Shown here piece after piece: positions 7,600 to 14,793 of a stretch of DNA of 35,197 bases; positions within the stretch are counted from its first letter, which is position 1; every line of letters begins with the position of its first letter. The notes beneath the pieces were generated by a model. The model ran no database searches, had not been told where the DNA came from, and worked only from the letters and a program-made list of their open reading frames with translations. Source of the stretch: Bryobacterales bacterium (lineage in GTDB: Bacteria > Acidobacteriota > Terriglobia > Bryobacterales > Bryobacteraceae); NCBI GenBank assembly GCA_003166865.1, contig PMUP01000087.1:1-35197 (forward strand), given 5' to 3'. The position numbers were made by a program, and so were the translations under genes.

Positions 7600-9234
7600 A
7601 TGGAAACTTCGAAGAAAATCGGACGCTACGAAATCCTCGAAGAACAGGGACACGGTGGGATGGGAACCGTGTACCGGGCGATGGACCCGTCCATGAATCG
7701 CATTGTGGCGCTGAAGACGATCAATGCCGTGGGATTCCCGCTCGAGAACGAGTTTCGCGAGCGGTTTTACCGGGAGGCGCGCGCCGCGGCAGTTTTAAAG
7801 CATCCGGGGATCGTGCCGGTGTTCGACCTGGGCGAGCACGAAGGCGTGCCCTTTCTGGTGATGGAGTTCGTCAACGGGCGGACTCTGGCCGACTCAGCGA
7901 AAGAGGGCGAGTGTTGGAGTCCGGATCGCATTTGCGAGATCGGGCAACAGCTCGCCGAAGCGCTGGGGTACGCGCACCAGCGCGGGGTGGTGCACCGCGA
8001 CGTCAAGCCCCCCAATATCCTGCTGACCTCGGCTGAGTTCTATGGCGTCGAGCGGCCGAAGATCACCGACTTCGGCCTGGCCAAGCTCGCCGGACAGATC
8101 ACGGTGACGGGAGAGTCGCTGGGCACTCCGGCATTCATGTCGCCCGAGCAAGTCGTCGGCGCGGCGGTCGACGGGCGCGCGGATATTTTCTCGTTGGGCG
8201 TGGTGCTCTACTGGATGGCTACGGGCAAGCAGCCCTTCCCCGGCGAGAGCGTCACCGCGGTGTCCTACAAGGTTGTGCATACCGATGCGGTGCCGCCGCG
8301 ACAGCTAAATCCGGCGCTACCAGCCAAACTCGAGAACCTTATTCTGAAGTGTCTGGCAAAGAACCCGGCGGAGCGATACCAGACCGGGGAGGAATTGGCA
8401 CGCGACCTGGGTGAATTGGGGAAAGCCGAATTGGGGAAAGCTGAATTGCGGACGGATGGACCTGCCGCGGTCGAACCCGCCGCCACAACGCAGCATGCCG
8501 GACGCGCGTTTGCACTCCAGGGAAAGCGCGGCAATTGGCTCGCCGCAGCGGCGCTGATTGTGGTGCTGGCGGCGGCAGGCAGCTGGTACACTTTGCGGAG
8601 CCGAGAGAAACCCGTGGTTCGAGCGGCGGCGCCGCCTCCCGCAGCGATAAGCGTAGCACCTTCTCCGGCGATAAGCGCGGCGCCTGTTCCCGCATCGGCG
8701 GAGCCCAGCGTCTCTAATGAAACTGCGAGTGCCGGCGAGCCAGAGCCCGCGGCGCCAGTCGATGAAACAGCGGCTGCCGCGGCGCCTGCTGATGCGGACG
8801 TCGCCCCAAAGAAACCCAATGCCAAAGTCCCCGTCGAAACTGCCGCTGTTCCAGTGCCTGAGCCGGTCGCGCTGGACTTCGATCCGAAAACGCTAGATCC
8901 GAAACAAAACGCCCGGCTGAAAATCGACGCCACGCAAATGCCAAAGGGTCTGGATTTTACGGTGGAGATGAACGGGAAGCTCTATTTCCGGAAGGCTGAC
9001 ACTGGAAGCAAGGTTCGCGGCGAGCAATTATTCGTTCCGCCTGGGGTGCACGAACTTCGCGTCACGGCCAGAAGCGGCGCGGTGAAGAAGATCTCGAACA
9101 CCGTGAGCACTGAGTTCAAGGCGAGGAAGCAGAAAACGCTCATGATCGAGTTGCGGCTCCAGGGAAAGCCGCGCGAAGCCGGGATGCCGCAAGGCCTTTA
9201 TCCGAGTTCCCAGATCGTAGCAACGCTGAAATGA
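7600..9234 (+). CDS. Transmembrane Ser/Thr protein kinase (PknB-type) with PEGA-like C-terminal domain
   Basis: A 544-residue eukaryotic-like kinase. The catalytic domain (about residues 9-275) has the glycine loop GHGGMGTVY (17-25), ATP-binding Lys39 in VALK, catalytic loop HRDVKPPNILL (Asp134, Asn139), DFG at 157-159, and an activation segment GTPAFMSPEQ. All key residues are present. A linker with the repeat ELGKA-ELGKA precedes one membrane helix (about 313-331). The outside part begins with a long Ala/Pro-rich stretch (about 335-425) and ends in a globular segment whose FVPPGVHELRVTARSG resembles a PEGA domain, a beta-sandwich thought to bind cell-surface ligands. It probably senses an envelope signal and phosphorylates cytoplasmic targets. 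PASTA repeats are absent, so a PknB-like role in peptidoglycan sensing is not supported. Confidence 0.92.
   Translation: METSKKIGRYEILEEQGHGGMGTVYRAMDPSMNRIVALKTINAVGFPLENEFRERFYREARAAAVLKHPGIVPVFDLGEHEGVPFLVMEFVNGRTLADSAKEGECWSPDRICEIGQQLAEALGYAHQRGVVHRDVKPPNILLTSAEFYGVERPKITDFGLAKLAGQITVTGESLGTPAFMSPEQVVGAAVDGRADIFSLGVVLYWMATGKQPFPGESVTAVSYKVVHTDAVPPRQLNPALPAKLENLILKCLAKNPAERYQTGEELARDLGELGKAELGKAELRTDGPAAVEPAATTQHAGRAFALQGKRGNWLAAAALIVVLAAAGSWYTLRSREKPVVRAAAPPPAAISVAPSPAISAAPVPASAEPSVSNETASAGEPEPAAPVDETAAAAAPADADVAPKKPNAKVPVETAAVPVPEPVALDFDPKTLDPKQNARLKIDATQMPKGLDFTVEMNGKLYFRKADTGSKVRGEQLFVPPGVHELRVTARSGAVKKISNTVSTEFKARKQKTLMIELRLQGKPREAGMPQGLYPSSQIVATLK
8413..8451 (+). repeat. 15-bp tandem repeat (x2.6) in the kinase juxtamembrane linker
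   Basis: Two nearly identical 15-base units (GAATTGGGGAAAGCC at 8413-8427 and the same with a final T at 8428-8442) are followed by a partial third. They encode GELGKAELGKAEL in the linker between the catalytic domain and the membrane helix. Confidence 0.85.
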
Positions 9235-9250
9235 CGGGCGTGGCCACTCT

Positions 9251-9273
9251 GTGACCTGCGCTGGGTAGGTCAC
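9251..9273. terminator. Hairpin between kinase and pentapeptide-repeat genes
   Basis: GTGACCT (9251-9257) and AGGTCAC (9267-9273) form a perfect 7-bp stem with a 9-base loop, 17 bp after the kinase stop codon. There is no T-run after it, so it is a weak terminator candidate; an operator for the gene at 9302 is the alternative. Confidence 0.35.
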
Positions 9274-9301
9274 CGGGCACAGCACGCTACTTGAGCTTCT
9301 T

Positions 9302-11134
9302 ATGGCAGAAACTATGGCAGAGCTACAGGCGCGGATTGACCTGGCCCGGCCCCCCGAAGGCTGCCCGGTGAGGATGACCAATGACCAGCCTTGCCATCGG
9401 CCCAGTTACCAAGCAGCCGGTAATGACGTGAAAGCTCTCTGCCTGATGCATTCCCGCGATCCGAACAAGGACAACAAAGCCTTTCAGGTTGAGATCGAGG
9501 ATGTCTTGAGGAAGGCCGAGACCAGTGGGGGCGTCGCGGACTTCCGGGGATTCGTCTTCGTTGAAGCCGGTTACTTAGGCCGCACACTCAAGCCGTCATG
9601 CATCTTTTCTGGGGCCATGTTCACGCAGGAGGCCGACTTCCGCGGAGCCACGTTCGTGCAGGACGCCCACTTCCGCGCGGCAAGATTCATGCAGATCGCC
9701 AACTTCCGCGGGGCCACGTTCACCGAGGTCGCTCACTTCAGCGAGGCCACCTTCACGCAGGGCGCCCAATTCAGGGTGTCCACATTCGCGCAGGACGCCA
9801 ACTTCAGCGAGGCCAGGTTCACGCGGGACGCTCACTTCGGCAAAGCCACGTTTACCGGAGACGCTCACTTCGACCAGGCCGCGTTCGCACAGGATGCCAA
9901 CTTCAGCGAGGCCACGTTCACGCGAGACGCTTACTTCGGCCAGGCTATGTTCGCGGAGGATGCCGGCTTCAGCGAGGCCAAGTTCATGCGAGATACTCAC
10001 TTCGGCCAAGCCACGTTCGCGCAGAAGTCTGACTTCAGCGAGGCCATATTCGCGCAGGATGCCGACTTCCGGGAGGTCACGTTCACGGAGGAAGCCAACT
10101 TCAATGAGGCAAAATTGAATCAGCTCGCCGACTTCAGGGATGCAAATTTCCGGGATGTTTCCAGGTTCAGGAGAACGCGCTTTCGAGGCGACCCGGGATT
10201 GCTGGCCTTCCCGGTCCATTCCGGCGCCCCTATAAGAGATGAAGGGAGACTTCCCGGACCGGTCTTCACGCGAACAAAGTTCGAGAATCCGCAAAACGTA
10301 GACTTCTATCAGACCTATCTCGGGCAGGCGTTGCTCCACAACTGCGATGTTTCAAATCTCTCCTTTTCAGATGTGACCTGGCGTCGCCGGCGGCGGGGCG
10401 CCGGAAGGCTCATGGTTTTCGACGAAGAGATAGAATTTGGCGCGGACGACTCTGGCGCCACCACGAAGAAAAACTCCGATTATCGCTGGGACGTTACCGA
10501 GGCGCTCCGTCCCGGCCATGGCGATCCTAACGAGCGCAGTTATAGCCTGATCGCCGAGGTTTATCAGCAACTCAATAAGAATTACGACGAACGCCGGGAC
10601 TATTTGGCGGCCGGTGATTTTTATTACGGGGAAATGGAGATGAATCGCCTGGCCGGCCCGCAGCGCATTCGCGTGTTCCGCTGGTGGCATCAAAACCTGG
10701 GGCTGGTGGCCTGGTACAAATACGCGAGCGCGTACGGTGAGAGTTACATTCGGCCGGCCGTCGCGCTGCTTATCGTTCTCGTCATTTTCACGGTGCTTTT
10801 TCCTTGGACCGGTCTTGTTTCAACTGAAAAACCACCAAATCCCAGCACCCAGGTAATCGTGCAACCAACCCCGCCCCCAGCCGCGGCGACCGAACTCAGC
10901 TACCAGCATTTCGCTGACTTCGTTCGGGCATACCACGGCAGAAAATGGGCCGCCCCCGCGGCATTCTTCGGCAACAGTTTAATGACCTCGCTGGGCATGT
11001 TTCCCTTCCAGAAGGAACTCAAGTACGAGCCCAGCTATCCCTGGGGCCAAACGCTGGCTCGACTGGAACTCGTGCTCACCTCCACACTGATCGCGTTATT
11101 CCTTCTCGCCGTTCGCCGTCAATTCAAGCGCTGA
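9302..11134 (+). CDS. Pentapeptide-type repeat membrane protein with N-terminal Cys/His motif
   Basis: A 610-residue protein of four parts. Residues 21-50 hold Cys21, Cys31, Cys47 and His50 (CPVR...QPCHRP...LCLMH), a zinc-knuckle-like motif often seen before pentapeptide repeats. Residues 103-289 are 17 consecutive 11-residue repeats of the form xxATFxxDAxF. Residues about 400-465 are a charged helical region (YQQLNKNYDERRDYLAAGDFYYGEMEMNRL) found in other repeat proteins of this type. The C-terminus has a hydrophobic helix (about 481-500), a roughly 70-residue loop, a short FFGNSLMTSLGMFPF segment, and a last helix ending in RRQFKR. That end resembles the outer helix/pore/inner helix plan of two-helix ion channels, but no K+ selectivity filter (TVGYG) is present. 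Function unknown; a membrane scaffold or mechanosensor is only a guess. ATG 9302 is preferred over ATG 9314. Confidence 0.82.
   Translation: MAETMAELQARIDLARPPEGCPVRMTNDQPCHRPSYQAAGNDVKALCLMHSRDPNKDNKAFQVEIEDVLRKAETSGGVADFRGFVFVEAGYLGRTLKPSCIFSGAMFTQEADFRGATFVQDAHFRAARFMQIANFRGATFTEVAHFSEATFTQGAQFRVSTFAQDANFSEARFTRDAHFGKATFTGDAHFDQAAFAQDANFSEATFTRDAYFGQAMFAEDAGFSEAKFMRDTHFGQATFAQKSDFSEAIFAQDADFREVTFTEEANFNEAKLNQLADFRDANFRDVSRFRRTRFRGDPGLLAFPVHSGAPIRDEGRLPGPVFTRTKFENPQNVDFYQTYLGQALLHNCDVSNLSFSDVTWRRRRRGAGRLMVFDEEIEFGADDSGATTKKNSDYRWDVTEALRPGHGDPNERSYSLIAEVYQQLNKNYDERRDYLAAGDFYYGEMEMNRLAGPQRIRVFRWWHQNLGLVAWYKYASAYGESYIRPAVALLIVLVIFTVLFPWTGLVSTEKPPNPSTQVIVQPTPPPAAATELSYQHFADFVRAYHGRKWAAPAAFFGNSLMTSLGMFPFQKELKYEPSYPWGQTLARLELVLTSTLIALFLLAVRRQFKR
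9608..10168 (+). repeat. 33-bp coding tandem repeat, 17 units
   Basis: Seventeen units of exactly 33 bases encode 11-residue repeats with phenylalanine at positions 5 and 11, so F-to-F spacing alternates 5 and 6. Frequent unit types contain ACTTCAGCGAGGCCA and TTCACGC. Units differ at several positions, so this is an old protein repeat, not a recent DNA expansion. Confidence 0.9.
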
Positions 11135-11173
11135 CGATTGATCCTGTGCCTGTTGCCTGTTATGCTCGACAAA

Positions 11174-12046
11174 ATGTCTCCGAATCAAACCGCCGCTCGA
11201 GTTCTGGATGGAAAATGGGTCCGCGACCAGATCCTCGCCGAGCTGAAGCCGCGTGTGCAAAAACTCACCGCCGCGCACCGCCCCCCCGGACTCGCCGTCA
11301 TCTTGGTGGGCAACGATCCGGGCTCGGAGATCTATGTCCGTCTCAAAATCAAAACCTGTGGCGAGCTCGGAATCTACAGTGAAAAGATCACGCCGCCGGA
11401 AACCATTACCACCGGCGACCTGCTCGGAATCATCGAAGGCCTGAACCAGCGGCCCGAGATCGACGGCATTCTGGTTCAAACGCCGCTGCCTCCCCAGGTG
11501 GACAAGGACCGAGTCCTCCGCACCATGAGCCCCGATAAAGACGTGGATGGATTCCATCCGCTGAACGTCGGCGCGCTGGTGGAAAACATTCCAGGGCCAC
11601 GCGCCTGCACGCCGGTCGGCATCATGGAAATGCTGCGCCGCTACGACATCCCAGTGGCTGGACGCAAAGCCGTGGTCGTTGGCCGCAGCGATATTGTCGG
11701 AAAACCGATGGCGCTGCTGTTGCTGCACGCCAACGCCACCGTGACCATCTGCCATTCGCACACGTCCAATCTGGCGGAAGAGTGCAGACGTGCCGACATC
11801 CTGGTGGCGGCCATCGGGCGCGCTGGCCTGATCACGCGCGAGCATATCCAGCCTGGAGCTACCATCATCGACGTGGGCATGAATCGCAAGCCCGACGGAA
11901 AAGTGGTGGGCGACGTCAATCCGGACGATGCCAGGGCGCTGGCGGGCGCCTATACCCCGGTGCCGGGCGGCGTCGGCCCGTTGACCATTGCCATGTTGAT
12001 GGCGAACACCGTGGAGATCGCTGAACGCCATCTATGCTCCGCGTAG
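11174..12046 (+). CDS. folD: Bifunctional methylenetetrahydrofolate dehydrogenase / methenyltetrahydrofolate cyclohydrolase
   Basis: FolD interconverts 5,10-methylene-, methenyl- and 10-formyl-tetrahydrofolate in one-carbon metabolism, using NADP. At about 290 residues it has the normal length. Visible are LDGKWV at the N-terminus, the catalytic Tyr54-x3-Lys58 in SEIYVRLKIKTCGELGI, GILVQTPLPP, KDVDGFHPLNVG, CTPVGIMEML, the cofactor loop VVGRSDIVGKPMALLL, and PGGVGPLTIAMLMANTV near the end. Start: the frame opens at TTG 11138, but ATG 11174 gives MSPNQTAARVLDG, the usual distance to LDGK; ATG 11162 is also possible. No strong ribosome site. The TAG stop lies inside the first unit of the repeat that carries the coaE start. 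Confidence 0.94.
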   Translation: MSPNQTAARVLDGKWVRDQILAELKPRVQKLTAAHRPPGLAVILVGNDPGSEIYVRLKIKTCGELGIYSEKITPPETITTGDLLGIIEGLNQRPEIDGILVQTPLPPQVDKDRVLRTMSPDKDVDGFHPLNVGALVENIPGPRACTPVGIMEMLRRYDIPVAGRKAVVVGRSDIVGKPMALLLLHANATVTICHSHTSNLAEECRRADILVAAIGRAGLITREHIQPGATIIDVGMNRKPDGKVVGDVNPDDARALAGAYTPVPGGVGPLTIAMLMANTVEIAERHLCSA

Positions 12047-12084
12047 ACCTATGCTGCGTGTAGGCCAATGCTACGTGTAGGATT
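12034..12084 (+). repeat. 17-bp tandem triplication of the coaE start region
   Basis: Three adjacent 17-base units begin at 12034, 12051 and 12068, each starting ATGCTnCGYGTAG. Only the third ATG opens coaE. Because 17 is not a multiple of three, the first two ATGs fall in other frames and open mini-ORFs of nine codons (MLRVDLCCV and MLRVGQCYV) that each stop at a TAG in the following unit. The folD stop codon lies in the first unit. Confidence 0.9.
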
Positions 12085-12673
12085 GACCGGCGGTTTGGCG
12101 TCGGGCAAAAGTTTCGTGGGCCACGCGCTGGCTGAGCTGGGTTGCTATCTCATCGAAGCCGACAAGCTCGGCCACGAAGTAATGCTGCCGGGCGCCGAAG
12201 CGTACGATGCCATCGTGCGGGAGTTCGGCCGCGGCATCCTCGATCCGGGCGGCCTCATCGACCGCCCCAAACTCAGCGCCCTGGTCTGGGATCATCCCGA
12301 GCGCCTGGAAAAGCTCAACAGCCTCGTCCATCCCGCGGTCCGCGCCCGCGAGGAACGGCGCATGGCTGAAGTCGCACAAGGCGATCCCCACGCCATCGCA
12401 GTTGTGGCGGCGGCCATTCTGGTCGAAACTGGTAGTTATAGGAATTTCGATAAGCTGATCGTCGTCACCTGTACGGCGGAACAACAAATGGAACGCGCAC
12501 TGAAGCGAGGCTCGTATAGTAAAGAAGAGATCCTGGCGCGTTTAAGCCGGCAGTTGCCTCTCGAAGAGAAGCTGCGCGTGGCCGATTATGTGATTGATAC
12601 GTCCGGCCCCAAGGAGAGTACGCTCGAACAGGTGCGAATCGTTTACGAGTCGCTGCGGAGTTTATCAGTATGA
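12068..12673 (+). CDS. coaE: Dephospho-CoA kinase
   Basis: CoaE phosphorylates the 3'-hydroxyl of dephospho-CoA, the last step of coenzyme A synthesis, in the cytoplasm. The 201-residue protein has the normal length. The Walker A loop is GLTGGLASGKS at residues 5-15; DKLGHEVMLPG is the substrate-binding segment, followed by LIDRPKLSALVW, the LNSLVHPAV block, the lid region (RALKRGSYSKEEILARLSRQLPLEEK) and the closing ADYVIDTSG, all typical. Start: ATG 12068 places the first strand LRVGLTGG correctly. Upstream are two decoy ATGs made by the 17-bp repeat. Its TGA overlaps the ATG of the htrA-like gene (12670-12673). Confidence 0.94.
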   Translation: MLRVGLTGGLASGKSFVGHALAELGCYLIEADKLGHEVMLPGAEAYDAIVREFGRGILDPGGLIDRPKLSALVWDHPERLEKLNSLVHPAVRAREERRMAEVAQGDPHAIAVVAAAILVETGSYRNFDKLIVVTCTAEQQMERALKRGSYSKEEILARLSRQLPLEEKLRVADYVIDTSGPKESTLEQVRIVYESLRSLSV

Positions 12674-13809
12674 GATTGCGCATTTTTGTCATCACTGTCT
12701 TGTTAGTGAGTGGATTCCTGCTCCTGACCACCAAGACCGACTGGGGGCAACGCCGGATGCTAAGTCCGGTCACCGGTTCGGGGCCGCTGTGGTCGGGGCC
12801 CTCGACAGCGCACGCCACCAGCCTGAGCTCGGATGAAAACAACAACATCGATATTTACAAGGCGGCGCATATCGCTACCGTCAATATCACCAGCACGGTG
12901 TATCGGCGCACCATTTTCTGGGAAGTTTACCCATCCAAGGATCAAGGCTCGGGCTTCTTGATCAGTTCGGATGGCAAGATCCTCACCAACAGCCACGTGG
13001 TCGCCAACGAGAAGCAGCTCGAAGTCACGCTTCCCGATCAATCGCACTACAAGGCGCGGTTGCTGAGCCGCGATGAAGCCAACGATGTTGCGCTGCTGCA
13101 AATCGAACCGCGCACCAAGCTGCCCTCGCTCCACTTGGGCGATTCCGACGGATTGCAAGTCGGCCAGAAGGTGCTCGCCATCGGAAATCCGTTCGGTCTG
13201 GAAGGCACGCTGACCACCGGCATTGTCAGCTCGCTCGGCCGAACCATTCGCGGAGAGAACGAACGCACCCTGGAAGGTTTGATTCAGACCGATGCCGCCA
13301 TCAATCCCGGCAATAGCGGCGGACCGCTGCTCGATTCCTCGGGCAACGTCGTCGGCATCAATACCGCGATCCTGGGGCCGAACGGCGGCAACATCGGCAT
13401 CGGATTTGCGATGCCCATCAATCGCGCCAAGCTCATGATCGATGATTTCCAGGCGGGCCGGAAACGGCCGAGGCTCGGCGTCACGGTGGTGCAGGTCGCC
13501 GGCGACTATGCCGATGCTCTGCATCTGCCCTCGCGCGGCGGATTGCTGATCCAGGAAGTGGATGCCGATTCCCCAGCCTCTCGCGCCGGTCTCAGAGGCG
13601 GCCGGCAGGAAGTCCAAATCGGTAACGCGCAGGTGTTGGTCGGTGGCGATTTGATCATGTCCATTGACGGCCAGCCCGTGGATCGCGACGACGCCATCAG
13701 CCGGGCACTGGCACACAAGCGCAGCGGCGATACACTCGAGCTCACCATTTTCCGCAACGGCCGCACCACGAACGTGCGGGTAAAGTTGGGCGAAGAAGGC
13801 GCCATCTAG
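12670..13809 (+). CDS. HtrA/Deg-type serine protease with one PDZ domain
   Basis: A 379-residue envelope protease for misfolded proteins. An N-terminal hydrophobic helix (about residues 4-19) acts as signal anchor. The trypsin-like domain has the full triad His109 (LTNSHVV), Asp139 (ANDVALLQI) and Ser216 (NPGNSGGPL), with IGNPFGLEGTLTTGIVSSLGR in between. A single PDZ domain follows from about residue 268 (RLGVTVVQV... LIQEVDADSPASRAGLRGG... DLIMSIDGQPVDRDDAI). One PDZ makes it DegS- or HhoA-like in layout, not DegP-like. Translation is coupled to coaE by a 4-base ATGA overlap, though no functional link to CoA synthesis is obvious. It may regulate or serve envelope stress responses. Confidence 0.93.
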   Translation: MRLRIFVITVLLVSGFLLLTTKTDWGQRRMLSPVTGSGPLWSGPSTAHATSLSSDENNNIDIYKAAHIATVNITSTVYRRTIFWEVYPSKDQGSGFLISSDGKILTNSHVVANEKQLEVTLPDQSHYKARLLSRDEANDVALLQIEPRTKLPSLHLGDSDGLQVGQKVLAIGNPFGLEGTLTTGIVSSLGRTIRGENERTLEGLIQTDAAINPGNSGGPLLDSSGNVVGINTAILGPNGGNIGIGFAMPINRAKLMIDDFQAGRKRPRLGVTVVQVAGDYADALHLPSRGGLLIQEVDADSPASRAGLRGGRQEVQIGNAQVLVGGDLIMSIDGQPVDRDDAISRALAHKRSGDTLELTIFRNGRTTNVRVKLGEEGAI

Positions 13810-13840
13810 CGCCGCCGTGGCGCACGAACTCTTGCGTGCC

Positions 13841-13862
13841 GCGTTCACACTCGTGTGAACGC
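13841..13862. terminator. Strong inverted repeat between convergent htrA-like and add genes
   Basis: GCGTTCACAC and GTGTGAACGC form a perfect 10-bp inverted repeat with a 2-base centre, best seen in RNA as a 9-bp stem with a CTCG loop. It lies 31 bp after the htrA-like stop and includes the last codons and stop of the adenosine deaminase gene, so it could end transcripts from both sides. It lacks a T-run on either side, so a role in mRNA 3'-end stability is equally possible. Confidence 0.45.
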
Positions 13863-14735
13863 ATACTTAAATCCGTTGGCGGCCATCTCTTCGGCCGGCA
13901 GCCCGAACATTTTCTCAGCCAACTCATACTCTCTCGTCAGCGTGGTTTGAAAAAACGCCGGATCGTCAGTGTGGATCGTGATCGGCACGCCTGCCTGATA
14001 TAACTTACGGATTGGATGCGCATCCAGCGACGCCACGGCGCCCGTCGAAACATTGCTCGAGATGCAGACTTCCAGCGGCACGTCGTCCTCGCGCAACCGG
14101 GCCATTAAAGCCGAATCCTTCACCGCCGCGATGCCATGCCCGATGCGTTCGGCTCCAATCGCGAGCGCAGACCATACCGATTCCGGGCCCGCCGTCTCGC
14201 CGGCGTGGCACACCAGGCGCAGTCCACCGTCGCGCGCGTAAGCGAACACATCGCGAAACCAATGCGCCGGCCCCCGCAACTCGTCGCCTCCGATGCCGTA
14301 TGCGATGGTCCCTTCGTTGCGGCGCGACACGGCGAACTCGGCCACTTCCATCCCCTTTTCCGGACCAAATTGGCGGATCGCGTCTAATATCCAAAAGGTT
14401 TTGACGGAAGACCGCTGCGACTCGCGCCATACCGCATCATAAACCGCCGCTAAATCCTGCTGCTTCCAGAGCACCACGCCGGCCGACAAAGTAACTTCGG
14501 CGTAAGTCACCTCTTGCTCGGCCAGCGAGTCGAGTAAGTGGCGCGTCGCCAGGGCGTAATGCTCCGGTTTTTCCAGTTGCTTACTAACCCAGATGTAGCC
14601 ACGGAGAAACTCGGCGAATGAGCCGCACTTCAAATTGCCTTCGATGTCTTCTCGCGAGAGCGAAGGATCGATCGCCATCAACGTCTCCGGCCCGATCGAT
14701 CCTTCCAGATGTACGTGCAACTCCGCTTTCTTCAT
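13845..14735 (-). CDS. add: Adenosine deaminase
   Basis: A 296-residue zinc hydrolase of the amidohydrolase fold that converts adenosine to inosine (purine salvage). Zinc ligands His7 and His9 are in ELHVHLEGS, later ligands and catalytic residues in CHAGE and HTDDP; SSNVSTGAV and the final REYELAEKMFGL region fit adenosine rather than AMP or guanine deaminases. It is slightly short compared with the usual 330 residues, and adenine deaminase of the same family cannot be excluded. The open frame extends upstream to 14831 into glgB, but ATG 14735 (MKKAELHVHLEGS) is the family-typical start. The gene is divergent from glgB, with a perfect palindrome in the 58-bp gap, and convergent with the protease gene. 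Confidence 0.88.
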   Translation of the reverse strand: MKKAELHVHLEGSIGPETLMAIDPSLSREDIEGNLKCGSFAEFLRGYIWVSKQLEKPEHYALATRHLLDSLAEQEVTYAEVTLSAGVVLWKQQDLAAVYDAVWRESQRSSVKTFWILDAIRQFGPEKGMEVAEFAVSRRNEGTIAYGIGGDELRGPAHWFRDVFAYARDGGLRLVCHAGETAGPESVWSALAIGAERIGHGIAAVKDSALMARLREDDVPLEVCISSNVSTGAVASLDAHPIRKLYQAGVPITIHTDDPAFFQTTLTREYELAEKMFGLPAEEMAANGFKYAFTRV

Positions 14736-14742
14736 TCGTGTA

Positions 14743-14759
14743 ACGAGTTCTGAACTCGT
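14743..14759. promoter_or_regulatory. Perfect 17-bp palindrome between add and glgB
   Basis: ACGAGTTC and GAACTCGT flank a single central T. The site starts 8 bp upstream of the add ATG and ends 34 bp before the glgB ATG. In the add direction it would lie in the 5' leader or just downstream of the promoter, a usual place for a repressor site or an RNA hairpin. It shares the block ACTCGTG with the inverted repeat at the other end of add. Confidence 0.5.
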
Positions 14760-14779
14760 GAATGCTTCGAGCCCTCTGC

Positions 14780-14785
14780 CATAAT
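14780..14785 (+). promoter_or_regulatory. Possible -10 element of glgB, overlapping a divergent add promoter
   Basis: CATAAT ends eight bases before the glgB ATG and no ribosome site follows, fitting a nearly leaderless transcript. Read on the other strand, 14781-14786 gives TATTAT, a possible -10 for add, so the two promoters may overlap. Confidence 0.35.
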
Positions 14786-14793
14786 AACTGTGC

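Noticed and set aside
9608-10168. Regular 33-bp repeats that might look like a CRISPR array
   Set aside because: The units are directly adjacent with no unique spacers, vary at many positions and encode an 11-residue protein repeat in frame.
9596-10339. A 247-residue minus-strand open frame full of 11-residue repeats
   Set aside because: It is the exact antisense shadow of the 33-bp coding repeats; the plus-strand product has the recognisable repeat fold and membrane helices.
11138-11173. TTG 11138 as the folD start
   Set aside because: It lies only four bases after the preceding stop and gives an unusual hydrophobic leader; ATG 11174 fits the family N-terminus.
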